Positions 22,405 through 28,698 of a stretch of DNA of 28,698 nucleotides are shown piece by piece. The stretch lies in contig DIQY01000083.1 of the NCBI GenBank assembly GCA_002424295.1, positions 2,885 through 31,582 on the forward strand. The letters are read 5' to 3'. The DNA is from Ruminococcaceae bacterium UBA5450 (GTDB lineage Bacteria; Bacillota; Clostridia; Oscillospirales; Acutalibacteraceae). Within the stretch, counting starts at the first letter, position 1, and each line of letters begins with the position of its first letter. Both the position numbers and the translations under genes were made by a program. The notes below the pieces were generated by a model. That model saw only the letters and a list, made by a program, of their open reading frames with translations. It had not been told where the DNA came from and searched no databases.

Positions 22405-23397
22405 TTAATAAATATAACGATTTGTATAGTGAGAACCGTCTCCGATAAAAGTTGACAGAGAGCTGTCATTCATACTGGCTGCAAAGGTGGGATCGATTCG
22501 GTTCCATTCATTGGGATCCGCTTCGAATTTTACAGAAATCCATCCGGCATTTTGCAGATAAACCATATCCCATGCGTGATAGAGATCCTTTTCTCCTACA
22601 TAGCCAAAAACCATTTTGGTAGGGATTCCGTTTGCGCGCAGCATCACTGCTGCAAGAGAAGCGTAATCATAGCAGATTCCTTTTTGACTGCTGAGTGTCT
22701 CGTCCGGATTCGGAATATAGATCGTTTTTAGAGAAGCAGCCTTTTCTTTATCATAAGAGATGTGATCTTTAATATAATTATATATTTTTGATAGAACCTC
22801 CGCATCGGAATGACAATCAGAGGAGAGCTCGTACGCTTTCTGCACAGCAACACTATCGCTGGAGAAGGGAATATATTGAGTGGAAACCAGAAAAGGAGAA
22901 AATTCATCTTTGAGTTCTGCAGAAAAAGAGCTTGTCAGAATTGCGGCATAACGATCATCTGCAATCTGCTGAAAAATGGTTGCTTCGTAAGTTCCATTTC
23001 CGAGAGAAAGCGGAAATGCGTCTGCTTTTCCATAGATCAAATCGTAGTAATACGTTTGGTCGTCTTTTACGACGCGCAATTTAGCCCGCTTCGTTTGATC
23101 GCCGGAATAGGAGGCCAGAAAATATCCCTGCGAGATATTACCAATATCTAAGGTGGCGTTGTTTCCTTGAATCACCTGATTCGTTGCGGAGACTTTTGGA
23201 AGATCCTGAATCGGAAAGAAAGTAGCTCCCACTATAGCTGAAGAAGCAGCAGAAGCATTTTTTGCAGTGAAATTTGAGGAATCCCCACAGCTGCAAAAGA
23301 TGGTACAGAAAAGGAGGAGGCACATCATTTTAAGGACTAAATGATAAGAAGATATTTTGAATAAATGGGTCGGTTTACTTTGTTCAAAGTCAATCAT
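22405..23397 (-). CDS. Transglutaminase-like lipoprotein, first gene of the pilus operon
   Basis: This 330-residue protein has a Cys-His-Asp triad of the transglutaminase-core fold: C242 in KGICYDYASLAA, H274 in LYHAWDMVYL and D302 in NRIDPTFAAS. An N-terminal hydrophobic stretch MMCLLLFCTIFCSCGDSSNF carries a lipobox with probable Cys37, so it should be attached outside the membrane. Residues 60-190 form a domain I do not recognise, perhaps carbohydrate or protein binding. The start is uncertain. ATG 23397 has no proper ribosome site, while AAGGAGG at 23422-23428 is 24 bases too far upstream. Members of the fold act as peptidases or crosslinkers. An action on pilus or wall proteins is inferred from the operon. 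Confidence 0.8.
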   Translation of the reverse strand: MIDFEQSKPTHLFKISSYHLVLKMMCLLLFCTIFCSCGDSSNFTAKNASAASSAIVGATFFPIQDLPKVSATNQVIQGNNATLDIGNISQGYFLASYSGDQTKRAKLRVVKDDQTYYYDLIYGKADAFPLSLGNGTYEATIFQQIADDRYAAILTSSFSAELKDEFSPFLVSTQYIPFSSDSVAVQKAYELSSDCHSDAEVLSKIYNYIKDHISYDKEKAASLKTIYIPNPDETLSSQKGICYDYASLAAVMLRANGIPTKMVFGYVGEKDLYHAWDMVYLQNAGWISVKFEADPNEWNRIDPTFAASMNDSSLSTFIGDGSHYTNRYIY

Positions 23398-23432
23398 ATC
23401 CTTTAAAGATTTGATGAATAGTCCTCCTTCCC

Positions 23433-23468
23433 GGAACAGCCGAAAATAATCGAACTATGGCTGTTTCC
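23433..23468 (-). promoter_or_regulatory. Leader hairpin just upstream of the pilus operon ribosome site
   Basis: On the minus strand GGAAACAGCC (23459-23468) pairs with GGCTGTTCC (23433-23441), 9 bp plus one bulged A. The stem ends 4 bases before GGAGG. It could affect ribosome access or mRNA stability. Confidence 0.55.
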
Positions 23469-23515
23469 ATAATATATAAAATATGGTGGCTTAATTATTA
23501 TGAATCCCTTTTTTC

Positions 23516-23543
23516 ATGATAGCATATTCAACCATAAAGTAAA
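23516..23543 (-). promoter_or_regulatory. Promoter of the pilus operon
   Basis: On the minus strand TTTACT (23538-23543), a 16-base spacer and TATCAT (23516-23521). The predicted leader is about 110 nt. Confidence 0.5.
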
Positions 23544-23849
23544 GTTTTACCATACGTCTATTGAAAAATCTTCGGGCCTAAATAAAGTCATTTTTTAAGT
23601 GTATTTAGGATTGAGATTTTATAAAAGACAGATATCTTTTAGCTAAGACTAATTTGCTGTTGCTTGTAAAAACAATAATAATTATTATTTATTTGATTAA
23701 ACTAAACAAATTTGAAAATATTTTAGTTGAAATTAAGTATACTTTATGATATTATAATTACAGAAACGAAAAAGCTTTTACGCGTTTTAATTTTAGAATT
23801 TTGAACTATAACAACAAAGTTGTTTAATCCTATGGGGGTGATCATGCTT

Positions 23850-25418
23850 ATGAATGGATTGCATTTGACGGTATATATTTTTAGTGATTCCTTAGAATTG
23901 GAATCTTGTTTGCGGAAGGTGCCATTGGAAAAAGATGTTACCTGCGGATTTCTGACATGTCAAAAAATTTCTGAGATTAATTTTAATAATGGAATGAGTC
24001 TCATTATTATTGATCAAGTATCCTTAATATCGGAAATTTGCGCTTTTAAACAAAAAAATGTTACTTCGATTTTTTACGGACAAGAAAAAGAATTATTACA
24101 GCTCAATGAAGAAACGTTGTTTTTAGTAGACGAAATTTGGGAAAGATCGTCTTCTGAAAAGATGCTCCAGTTTTATTTTGTCAACCGGATCAAAGAGACA
24201 CAATATAAATATGACGCGTGGCTGTATCAGAATCTCCTGACGGTGACGATTGATAGTATGCCGGAAATGGTTTGGTATAAAAATATTGCCGGTGCACATA
24301 TGATTGTAAATTTACAGTTCTGCAAAACCGTACATAAGACAAAAGAACAGGTTAAGGGGAAAGGACACTGTTATATTTGGGACCTTCCGCCGGAAGAGTA
24401 TGAAACCGGGGAATATGCTTGTCAGGAGTCTGACAATGCCGTTATACAAAAAAGACAGACATGTGTTTCTGAAGAGGCTGTAAAAACAAAGGACGGATTG
24501 AAACAACTTCGTACTTTTAAATCTCCATTATTTGATATTGACGGCTCTGTGATGGGGACTGTTGGGGTTGCACATGATATGACTGATTTTAGCAATATTG
24601 GAGTGGAACTGGAAACCTTAATTGAGAATTTTCCGTTTCCACTTGCCATCTGTGATAAGCAATGGAATATTGTTCGTACAAACCAAAATTTTAAAGCCAT
24701 ATTTGATGTTTCAGGTTCTATGTCAGATTATAAAGTATGGAAAGCTTCAACATTTCAAAATGTTTACTTAAAAAAGCGTGATCATGAAAAAACAAAAGTG
24801 GAAGAAGTCATTTTTCAGCGTGAAGACCAGCACTTGATTTTTGAATTGATTGAGCGGGAGATTATTGATGCATTTGGCTATGTATCTGGATATTACTGCC
24901 TTTTTACCGATATTACGGTAGAGCGTTGTTACGAAAATAGAATTATGAAGATGGCTAATACAGATCCTTTGACGCAGGTTTATAATCGCCGTTATTTTTA
25001 TAATTATATGAAAGGTCATTATGGAGAGCCAATGACGCTTTTTTATATGGATCTGGATCATTTTAAATTGATTAATGATACTTATGGTCACCAGTATGGT
25101 GATTATGTGCTTTCTGTTACTGCAAAACAGATTCAAAAAGTATTTCCGGATGGGCTGGTCGCACGTATGGGCGGAGATGAATTTATAGCTGTTCTGTGCG
25201 GTGAATATGACATTTCCGAAATGAATCGGCGGGCACGTAAATTAGCGAAAATTGAAAAAAATGTGTTTTACAAAAACATCGTATCAGACAAAAAGTTTTG
25301 CGAAAATATTACGATCAGTATTGGAATTGCGCAAACAGATGGGACAAATAAGAGCGTTGACGCATTGATTATGGAAAGTGATACGCAAATGTATCACCAA
25401 AAGAGCAGTGAGGAATAA
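23850..25418 (+). CDS. Diguanylate cyclase with pseudo-receiver and two PAS domains
   Basis: The 522-residue soluble protein would make c-di-GMP from two GTP. Residues 1-115 resemble a degenerate receiver fold (LTVYIFSD, SLIIIDQVS, FLVDEIWER). PAS 1 covers about 133-248 (DSMPEMVWYKNIAGAHMIVN, then VGVAHDMTD) and PAS 2 about 255-355 (NFPFPLAICDKQWNIVRTNQ). The GGDEF domain starts with NTDPLTQVYNRRYF near 370 and has an intact active site MGGDEF (441-445). The usual RxxD inhibitory site is absent (FPDG in its place). There is no EAL domain. The start is put at 23850, 9 bases after GGGGGTG; 23844 is the alternative. It faces away from the pilus operon, a sensible neighbour since c-di-GMP often controls pili. 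Confidence 0.9.
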   Translation: MNGLHLTVYIFSDSLELESCLRKVPLEKDVTCGFLTCQKISEINFNNGMSLIIIDQVSLISEICAFKQKNVTSIFYGQEKELLQLNEETLFLVDEIWERSSSEKMLQFYFVNRIKETQYKYDAWLYQNLLTVTIDSMPEMVWYKNIAGAHMIVNLQFCKTVHKTKEQVKGKGHCYIWDLPPEEYETGEYACQESDNAVIQKRQTCVSEEAVKTKDGLKQLRTFKSPLFDIDGSVMGTVGVAHDMTDFSNIGVELETLIENFPFPLAICDKQWNIVRTNQNFKAIFDVSGSMSDYKVWKASTFQNVYLKKRDHEKTKVEEVIFQREDQHLIFELIEREIIDAFGYVSGYYCLFTDITVERCYENRIMKMANTDPLTQVYNRRYFYNYMKGHYGEPMTLFYMDLDHFKLINDTYGHQYGDYVLSVTAKQIQKVFPDGLVARMGGDEFIAVLCGEYDISEMNRRARKLAKIEKNVFYKNIVSDKKFCENITISIGIAQTDGTNKSVDALIMESDTQMYHQKSSEE

Positions 25419-25461
25419 GTCTGGGTTGATCGGTTATTTGCAAGCGTGTATTGGGGAAAAG

Positions 25462-25504
25462 AAAAAGGCATGACCTGTACAAATCAGTAAGGTCATGCCT
25501 TTTT
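25462..25504. terminator. Bidirectional terminator
   Basis: The stem AAAAGGCATGACC/GGTCATGCCTTTT joins 25463-25475 to 25491-25503, with a 15-nt loop and A/T flanks. It lies between the cyclase gene (plus) and the VOC gene (minus). Confidence 0.92.
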
Positions 25505-25535
25505 GTGCGATTATTCAGACCTAAAATTCCTATTT

Positions 25536-26003
25536 TTATGTGAAGCACGATTTTACATAATCAACCGGGACATCCATACGAATAGCTGTTTCTTCAATCG
25601 AAAGTCCAGTGTTTATAAATCTTTTAACGACCATATTCATGCTTTCGCCGACTTCAATGATGTGTTTATCCAAATCATAGAAACGAACGACTCGCTGGCC
25701 CCACGAATGTTCAAAAAGCGGGTGAACATATAGGATGCTTTTGATACTATTTAGTTTTTTAACAAAGCTATCCATGTCATCTTCTTCAAAATACAGCTCA
25801 CAGGCATTGTTCCCAAAGACAATTTCTTCCTCTTGCTTATGAATAAAAATTTTCCAAGTATCGACAGTCTGCAATGCGATACCGCCTGTCAAAGTGACAT
25901 TTGCTCCAAAATCAGAAACAACTTTCAACTCTAAAACATCGTGATAAAACCGTTTCGCCTTTTCTATGTTTTTTACCGCGATTAGCGTGCAGGTATATTT
26001 CAT
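25536..26003 (-). CDS. VOC-fold (glyoxalase/bleomycin-resistance-like) protein with C-terminal helical extension
   Basis: This 155-residue protein begins with a VOC beta-alpha-beta unit (MKYTCTLIAVKNIEKAKRFY, with FYHDVLELKVVSDFG). It continues into a second unit ending in VVRFYDLDKHIIEVGESM. The last 33 residues (VVKRFINTGLSIEETAIRMD and on) form a helical, HTH-like segment outside the VOC fold. The metal-ligand pattern is incomplete, and only the late Glu in HIIEVGE is plain. Glyoxalase I activity should therefore not be assumed. The start ATG at 26003 lies 10 bases from GGAGG, while GTG at 26009 is 4 bases from it. It is a single gene between terminators. Resistance or small-molecule binding roles are both possible. 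Confidence 0.82.
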   Translation of the reverse strand: MKYTCTLIAVKNIEKAKRFYHDVLELKVVSDFGANVTLTGGIALQTVDTWKIFIHKQEEEIVFGNNACELYFEEDDMDSFVKKLNSIKSILYVHPLFEHSWGQRVVRFYDLDKHIIEVGESMNMVVKRFINTGLSIEETAIRMDVPVDYVKSCFT

Positions 26004-26065
26004 CTTCACTTGTCCTCCAGTGCAGATTTTAGATAATTTTCAATATGAAAATATTAATAAGAAAC

Positions 26066-26108
26066 AAAAAATCCATGTGCAGGTTTAATTCCTTACACAT
26101 GGATTTTT
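26066..26108 (-). terminator. Terminator of tRNA-Arg
   Basis: The stem AAAAATCCATGTG/CACATGGATTTTT joins 26067-26079 to 26096-26108, shortly after the tRNA 3' end on the minus strand, with a 16-nt loop. Confidence 0.9.
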
Positions 26109-26111
26109 ATT

Positions 26112-26188
26112 TGGTGCGCCCGACTGGATTCGAACCAGCGGCCTTTCGGGTCGGAGCCGAACGCTCTATCCAACTGAGCTACGGACGC
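26112..26188 (-). tRNA. tRNA-Arg, anticodon CCG
   Basis: On the minus strand the acceptor GCGTCCG pairs with CGGGCGC (one G-U). The D stem is GCTC/GAGC. The anticodon stem is TTCGG/CCGAA around loop CTCCGAC (anticodon CCG, reads CGG). The T arm is GCTGG-TTCGAAT-CCAGT. CCA is encoded. It stands alone with its own promoter and terminator. Confidence 0.97.
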
Positions 26189-26206
26189 ATATTGACAACG
26201 CCTGTT

Positions 26207-26235
26207 ATTATATCACAGGGCTCTTTCTCTGGCAA
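26207..26235 (-). promoter_or_regulatory. Promoter of tRNA-Arg
   Basis: On the minus strand TTGCCA (26230-26235), a 17-base spacer and TATAAT (26207-26212) end 18 bases before the mature tRNA 5' end. Confidence 0.85.
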
Positions 26236-26274
26236 GTTGTTTTCTTGTGAAACATGCAGAAAAATTTTTAGTGG

Positions 26275-26304
26275 TTGACTTTTTTCGTCAAGATATAGTA
26301 TACT
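26275..26304 (+). promoter_or_regulatory. Promoter of the ZTP riboswitch-pflA-pflB transcript
   Basis: TTGACT (26275-26280), an 18-base spacer and TATACT (26299-26304). The likely transcription start is near 26311, a few bases before the aptamer. Confidence 0.8.
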
Positions 26305-26316
26305 AAAACCATAAAG

Positions 26317-26383
26317 ATCATATGACTGACGGAAGTGGGAATAACCACATGGAGTATGATCGGAAAATGCCGACCGTCTGGGC
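26317..26383 (+). ncRNA. ZTP/ZMP riboswitch (pfl motif)
   Basis: The aptamer matches the pfl motif. P1 is ATCATA/TATGAT (26317-26322 with 26355-26360). The internal GACTGACGG segment and the P2 hairpin GTGG-GAATAA-CCAC (26335-26348) follow. GGAG comes next, then the 3' conserved CCGACCGTCTGGGC (26370-26383) that makes the P3/pseudoknot part. The motif senses ZMP/ZTP, which build up when 10-formyl-THF is short. Its 3' conserved strand is also the left arm of a terminator, so ligand binding should prevent termination and turn pflA and pflB on. Formate from PFL can then feed formyl-THF synthesis. Confidence 0.93.
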
Positions 26384-26412
26384 GTAAATACCCGGACGAT
26401 CGGTATTTTTAT
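26370..26412 (+). terminator. Riboswitch-controlled intrinsic terminator
   Basis: CCGACCGTCTGGG (26370-26382) pairs with CCCGGACGATCGG (26391-26403) with one mismatch and one G-U, then TATTTTTAT. The left arm lies inside the ZTP aptamer. Confidence 0.88.
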
Positions 26413-26445
26413 TTGCGTTTGTCCGGAAAAGGAAGGAGCAGAAAA

Positions 26446-27174
26446 ATGACGCTTGCTCGAATCCATTCGATTGAGAGCATGGGACTAGTAGACGGCCCGG
26501 GAATTCGCGTAGTCGTGTTTATGCAGGGGTGCCGACTGCGGTGCAGATTTTGTCATAATCCGGATACATGGGACTTATTAGCCGGCACACAAATGTCACC
26601 GCAGGAACTTTTAAAAATGCTTTTGCGCTATCGTCCATATTTTGAACGAAGCGGTGGCGGAGTGACTTTTTCCGGCGGAGAACCTTTGATGCAGCCGCAG
26701 TTTCTTGAGGAAATGCTTTTCCTTTGCAAAGAGGCGGGAATCCATACTTGTTTGGATACAGCCGGCTGCGGAATGGGGAATTATGAGGCAATTTTAAAGA
26801 ATACCGATTTAATTCTTTATGATGTAAAAGAGATTACATCGGAAAAGTATCAGCGTATGACAGGTCAAAGCTGGGATGAAACAAATCGCTTTTTAAAAGC
26901 GGTACAAAAAAGCGGAACGCCAGTATGGGTGCGCCATGTAGTGGTGCCGGGGCTGACGGATTCGCCGGAACATTTAAAAGCATTGCGTCAATTTATTTTG
27001 GAACGGGTGCCGAATGTGAAACAGGTAGAACTTTTGCCGTACCATTTGCTGGGAGTCAGTAAATACGAGACGATGGGAATTCCTTATTCTTTAAAAGGGG
27101 TCCCTGCTATGGACCCCAATGTGTTGGAAGAAGATCAAAAGAAATATTTTCAGAACTTTTCAGGAGGAATTTAA
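26446..27174 (+). CDS. pflA: Pyruvate formate-lyase activating enzyme (radical SAM)
   Basis: The 242-residue enzyme puts the glycyl radical on PflB, using a 4Fe-4S cluster and S-adenosylmethionine, and releases 5'-deoxyadenosine. The cluster motif is C29-x3-C33-x2-C36 (GCRLRCRFCHNPD). The SAM-binding GGE motif is FSGGEPLMQ (residues 76-84). Other family parts are SMGLVDGPGIRVVVFMQGC at the N-terminus and LLPYHLLGVSKYETMG near the end. The start at 26446 follows GGAAGGAGC. The frame is open further up to 26335, but that is riboswitch and terminator sequence. It lies one base before pflB, the reverse of the common pflB-pflA order. Confidence 0.95.
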   Translation: MTLARIHSIESMGLVDGPGIRVVVFMQGCRLRCRFCHNPDTWDLLAGTQMSPQELLKMLLRYRPYFERSGGGVTFSGGEPLMQPQFLEEMLFLCKEAGIHTCLDTAGCGMGNYEAILKNTDLILYDVKEITSEKYQRMTGQSWDETNRFLKAVQKSGTPVWVRHVVVPGLTDSPEHLKALRQFILERVPNVKQVELLPYHLLGVSKYETMGIPYSLKGVPAMDPNVLEEDQKKYFQNFSGGI

Positions 27175-27175
27175 A

Positions 27176-28698
27176 ATGCAGAAAGCTTGGGAAGGTTTCC
27201 ATGAAGGAAACTGGCAGAATATAATTGATGTCCGTAATTTTATTCAGAAAAATTATACTCTTTATGAGGGAGACGAAAGCTTTTTAAAAGGACCTACCGA
27301 GAAGACTCAGAAGGTCTGGGGAAAATGCACGGAACTTTTACAGGAAGAAATGAAAAAAGGCGGCGTTTTGGATGTTGAGACGGAGCGGATTTCCGGCATC
27401 AACAATTTTGAACCCGGCTATATTGACCGTGAAAATGAAGTGATTGTCGGACTTCAGACAGATGCCCCGCTTAAAAGAATGGTAAATCTTTACGGCGGAA
27501 TGCGCATGGCTCAACAGAGCCTTGAGCAGTATGGATATAAGCTCAATCCGGAAATTGAACGTCATTTTTCAGAATATCGTAAAACCCATAACGAGGGCGT
27601 TTTTGATGCTTATCCCCAAAGGGTAAGAACGGCGCGCCACGCAGGACTGCTTACTGGACTTCCGGATGCTTATGGACGCGGCAGAATCATTGGAGATTAT
27701 CGCCGGATGGCGCTTTATGGGATCGATTTTTTGATTGAAGAAAAAGAAAAAGATCTCGACGAACTGGATGGTCCGATGGATGATGAGAGAATTCGTTTGC
27801 GGGAAGAAGTCAGCATGCAGATTCGGGCTTTAAAAGCAATTGCAAAAATGGGCGCAAGCTACGGAATCGATTTGACAAAGCCTGCCTCTAACGCCAGAGA
27901 AGCCGTACAGGCAGTTTATATGGGATACTTAGCGGGCGTAAAAGAAAATAATGGTGCTGCAACTTCTTTGGGGCGCACCTCTACCTTCCTCGATATTTAT
28001 ATTGAGCGTGATCTGCAAAACGGTCTTTTGGACGAAGAGGGCGCTCAAGAGCTGATCGACCAATTTATCATGAAACTTCGTTTGGTGCGCCATCTGCGTA
28101 CCCCGGAATATAATGAGCTTTTCGGCGGCGATCCTACTTGGATCACGGAATCTCTTGGCGGCGTCGGCGTAAACGGCAAACCGCTGGTCACCAAGAACTC
28201 TTTCCGTTATCTGCATACGCTGAAAAATCTCGGTACCGCACCGGAACCGAATCTGACGGTTCTTTGGAGCGAACATCTGCCGCAGACATGGAAGAATTAC
28301 TGTGCAGAGGTTTCTATTGAAACCGATTCAATTCAATATGAAAATGACGATATTATGCGCCCAATCTACGGAGACGATTATGGAATCGCATGCTGTGTTT
28401 CCGCTATGAGAATGGGCAAACAGATGCAGTTTTTCGGCGCTCGTTGCAACCTTGCCAAGTCTTTGCTCTATGCGATTAACGGCGGAATCGATGAGAAAAA
28501 AGGAACGCTGGTTGTACCGGGAATTGAGCCGATGACGGACGAAATCCTCGATTATGATAAGGTTTGGAAAAGCTATCAAAAAGTGCTGGAATACGATGCC
28601 CAGCTTTATACGGATGCCAATAACATCATTCATTTTATGCACGATAAGTATGCTTATGAAGCAAGCCAGATGGCTTTGCATGATACAAAAGTAGAGCG
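27176..28698 (+). CDS. pflB: Pyruvate formate-lyase, N-terminal two-thirds (3' end outside window)
   Basis: The frame is open from ATG 27176 (CAGGAGGA 7 bases upstream) to the right edge, giving 507 complete codons of about 740-750. The enzyme splits pyruvate with CoA to acetyl-CoA and formate. The N-terminus MQKAWEGFHEGNWQN, the GYIDRENEVIVGLQTDAPL segment and the catalytic pair C406-C407 in GIACCVSAM identify PflB. The reading CCVSAM separates it from choline or glycerol lyases, which have a single active Cys. The glycyl-radical site near the C-terminus is beyond the window. Expression is controlled with pflA by the ZTP riboswitch. Confidence 0.96.
   Translation, partial: MQKAWEGFHEGNWQNIIDVRNFIQKNYTLYEGDESFLKGPTEKTQKVWGKCTELLQEEMKKGGVLDVETERISGINNFEPGYIDRENEVIVGLQTDAPLKRMVNLYGGMRMAQQSLEQYGYKLNPEIERHFSEYRKTHNEGVFDAYPQRVRTARHAGLLTGLPDAYGRGRIIGDYRRMALYGIDFLIEEKEKDLDELDGPMDDERIRLREEVSMQIRALKAIAKMGASYGIDLTKPASNAREAVQAVYMGYLAGVKENNGAATSLGRTSTFLDIYIERDLQNGLLDEEGAQELIDQFIMKLRLVRHLRTPEYNELFGGDPTWITESLGGVGVNGKPLVTKNSFRYLHTLKNLGTAPEPNLTVLWSEHLPQTWKNYCAEVSIETDSIQYENDDIMRPIYGDDYGIACCVSAMRMGKQMQFFGARCNLAKSLLYAINGGIDEKKGTLVVPGIEPMTDEILDYDKVWKSYQKVLEYDAQLYTDANNIIHFMHDKYAYEASQMALHDTKVE

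Larger units (their letters stand above)
23398..23849. other. Divergent intergenic region between pilus operon and diguanylate cyclase
   Basis: This is about 450 bases of AT-rich DNA without a gene. For the pilus operon it holds a promoter (23516-23543), a hairpin (23433-23468) and AAGGAGG. For the cyclase gene a -10-like TATAAT lies at 23753-23758 without a good -35, about 90 bases before the start. A 16-base AT-only palindrome (23674-23689) lies in the middle. I see no c-di-GMP riboswitch here. Confidence 0.7.

Noticed and set aside
23674..23689. 16-base perfect palindrome of A and T only
   Set aside because: Low-complexity AT palindromes arise easily by chance in such AT-rich gaps; kept only as a note in the intergenic entry.
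23398..23849. c-di-GMP riboswitch before the pilus operon or cyclase gene
   Set aside because: The conserved GEMM segments (GCAAAGCC-like and tetraloop-receptor parts) are absent on both strands.
26335..26445. N-terminal extension of PflA
   Set aside because: It is riboswitch and terminator sequence; the proper ribosome site lies before 26446.
1..28698. CRISPR arrays, insertion sequences, prophage or integrase genes
   Set aside because: No regular repeat-spacer pattern, transposase or integrase motif, or terminal repeat pair was found.

Overview
The window looks like chromosomal DNA from an anaerobic member of the Clostridia, most likely the Oscillospirales/Ruminococcaceae side. This is inferred from the AGGAGG-type ribosome sites, the moderate G+C, pyruvate formate-lyase controlled by a ZTP riboswitch, FolT controlled by a THF riboswitch, and a compact type IV pilus-like operon of a kind I associate with Ruminococcaceae. 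No insertion sequence, prophage, CRISPR array or rRNA was seen. One tRNA is present.

Layout. (1) 1-3448, plus: the end of a single-chain PurL (cut by the left edge), overlapped by alanine racemase. (2) 3519-6449, minus: an ABC importer of the TrpXYZ-like, orphan-substrate type. (3) 6641-7057, plus: a small XRE regulator. (4) 7131-9439, minus: a polar amino-acid ABC importer. (5) 9705-13055: phosphopentomutase, a C39-peptidase-like unknown and a MATE exporter. (6) 13062-17083: a class II aldolase divergent from an operon of purine nucleoside phosphorylase, MtnA and an MTA/SAH-type deaminase. Together these could form a complete salvage route for 5'-methylthioadenosine and 5'-deoxyadenosine that ends in DHAP. 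(7) 17140-17817, minus: a FolT-type ECF S component behind a THF riboswitch. (8) 17936-18455: no protein gene, but a well-bounded candidate non-coding RNA of about 305 nt with three internal repeats. (9) 18456-23397, minus: a seven-gene operon of transglutaminase lipoprotein, PilC-like platform, four small membrane-anchored pilin-like proteins and a PilT-like ATPase. (10) 23850-25418, plus: a PAS-PAS-GGDEF diguanylate cyclase divergent from the pilus operon. (11) 25536-26188, minus: a VOC-fold protein and tRNA-Arg(CCG). (12) 26275-28698, plus: a ZTP riboswitch with terminator, then pflA and pflB (pflB cut by the right edge).

How the parts connect. Purine and one-carbon metabolism recurs: PurL, PNP, DeoB, folate uptake under THF control, and formate production under ZMP/ZTP control. 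PFL-activating enzyme is a radical SAM protein. Such enzymes release 5'-deoxyadenosine when they use SAM reductively, so an anaerobe rich in them needs a disposal route like the 13-17 kb cluster. The pilus operon, diguanylate cyclase and candidate ncRNA form a second possible functional group (surface behaviour), which is inference from position only.

The main items for follow-up are the deaminase-first salvage cluster, the three-repeat ncRNA, the translational switch of the THF riboswitch, and the pilus locus whose only ATPase is PilT-like. All family assignments come from reading motifs. No database search was possible.
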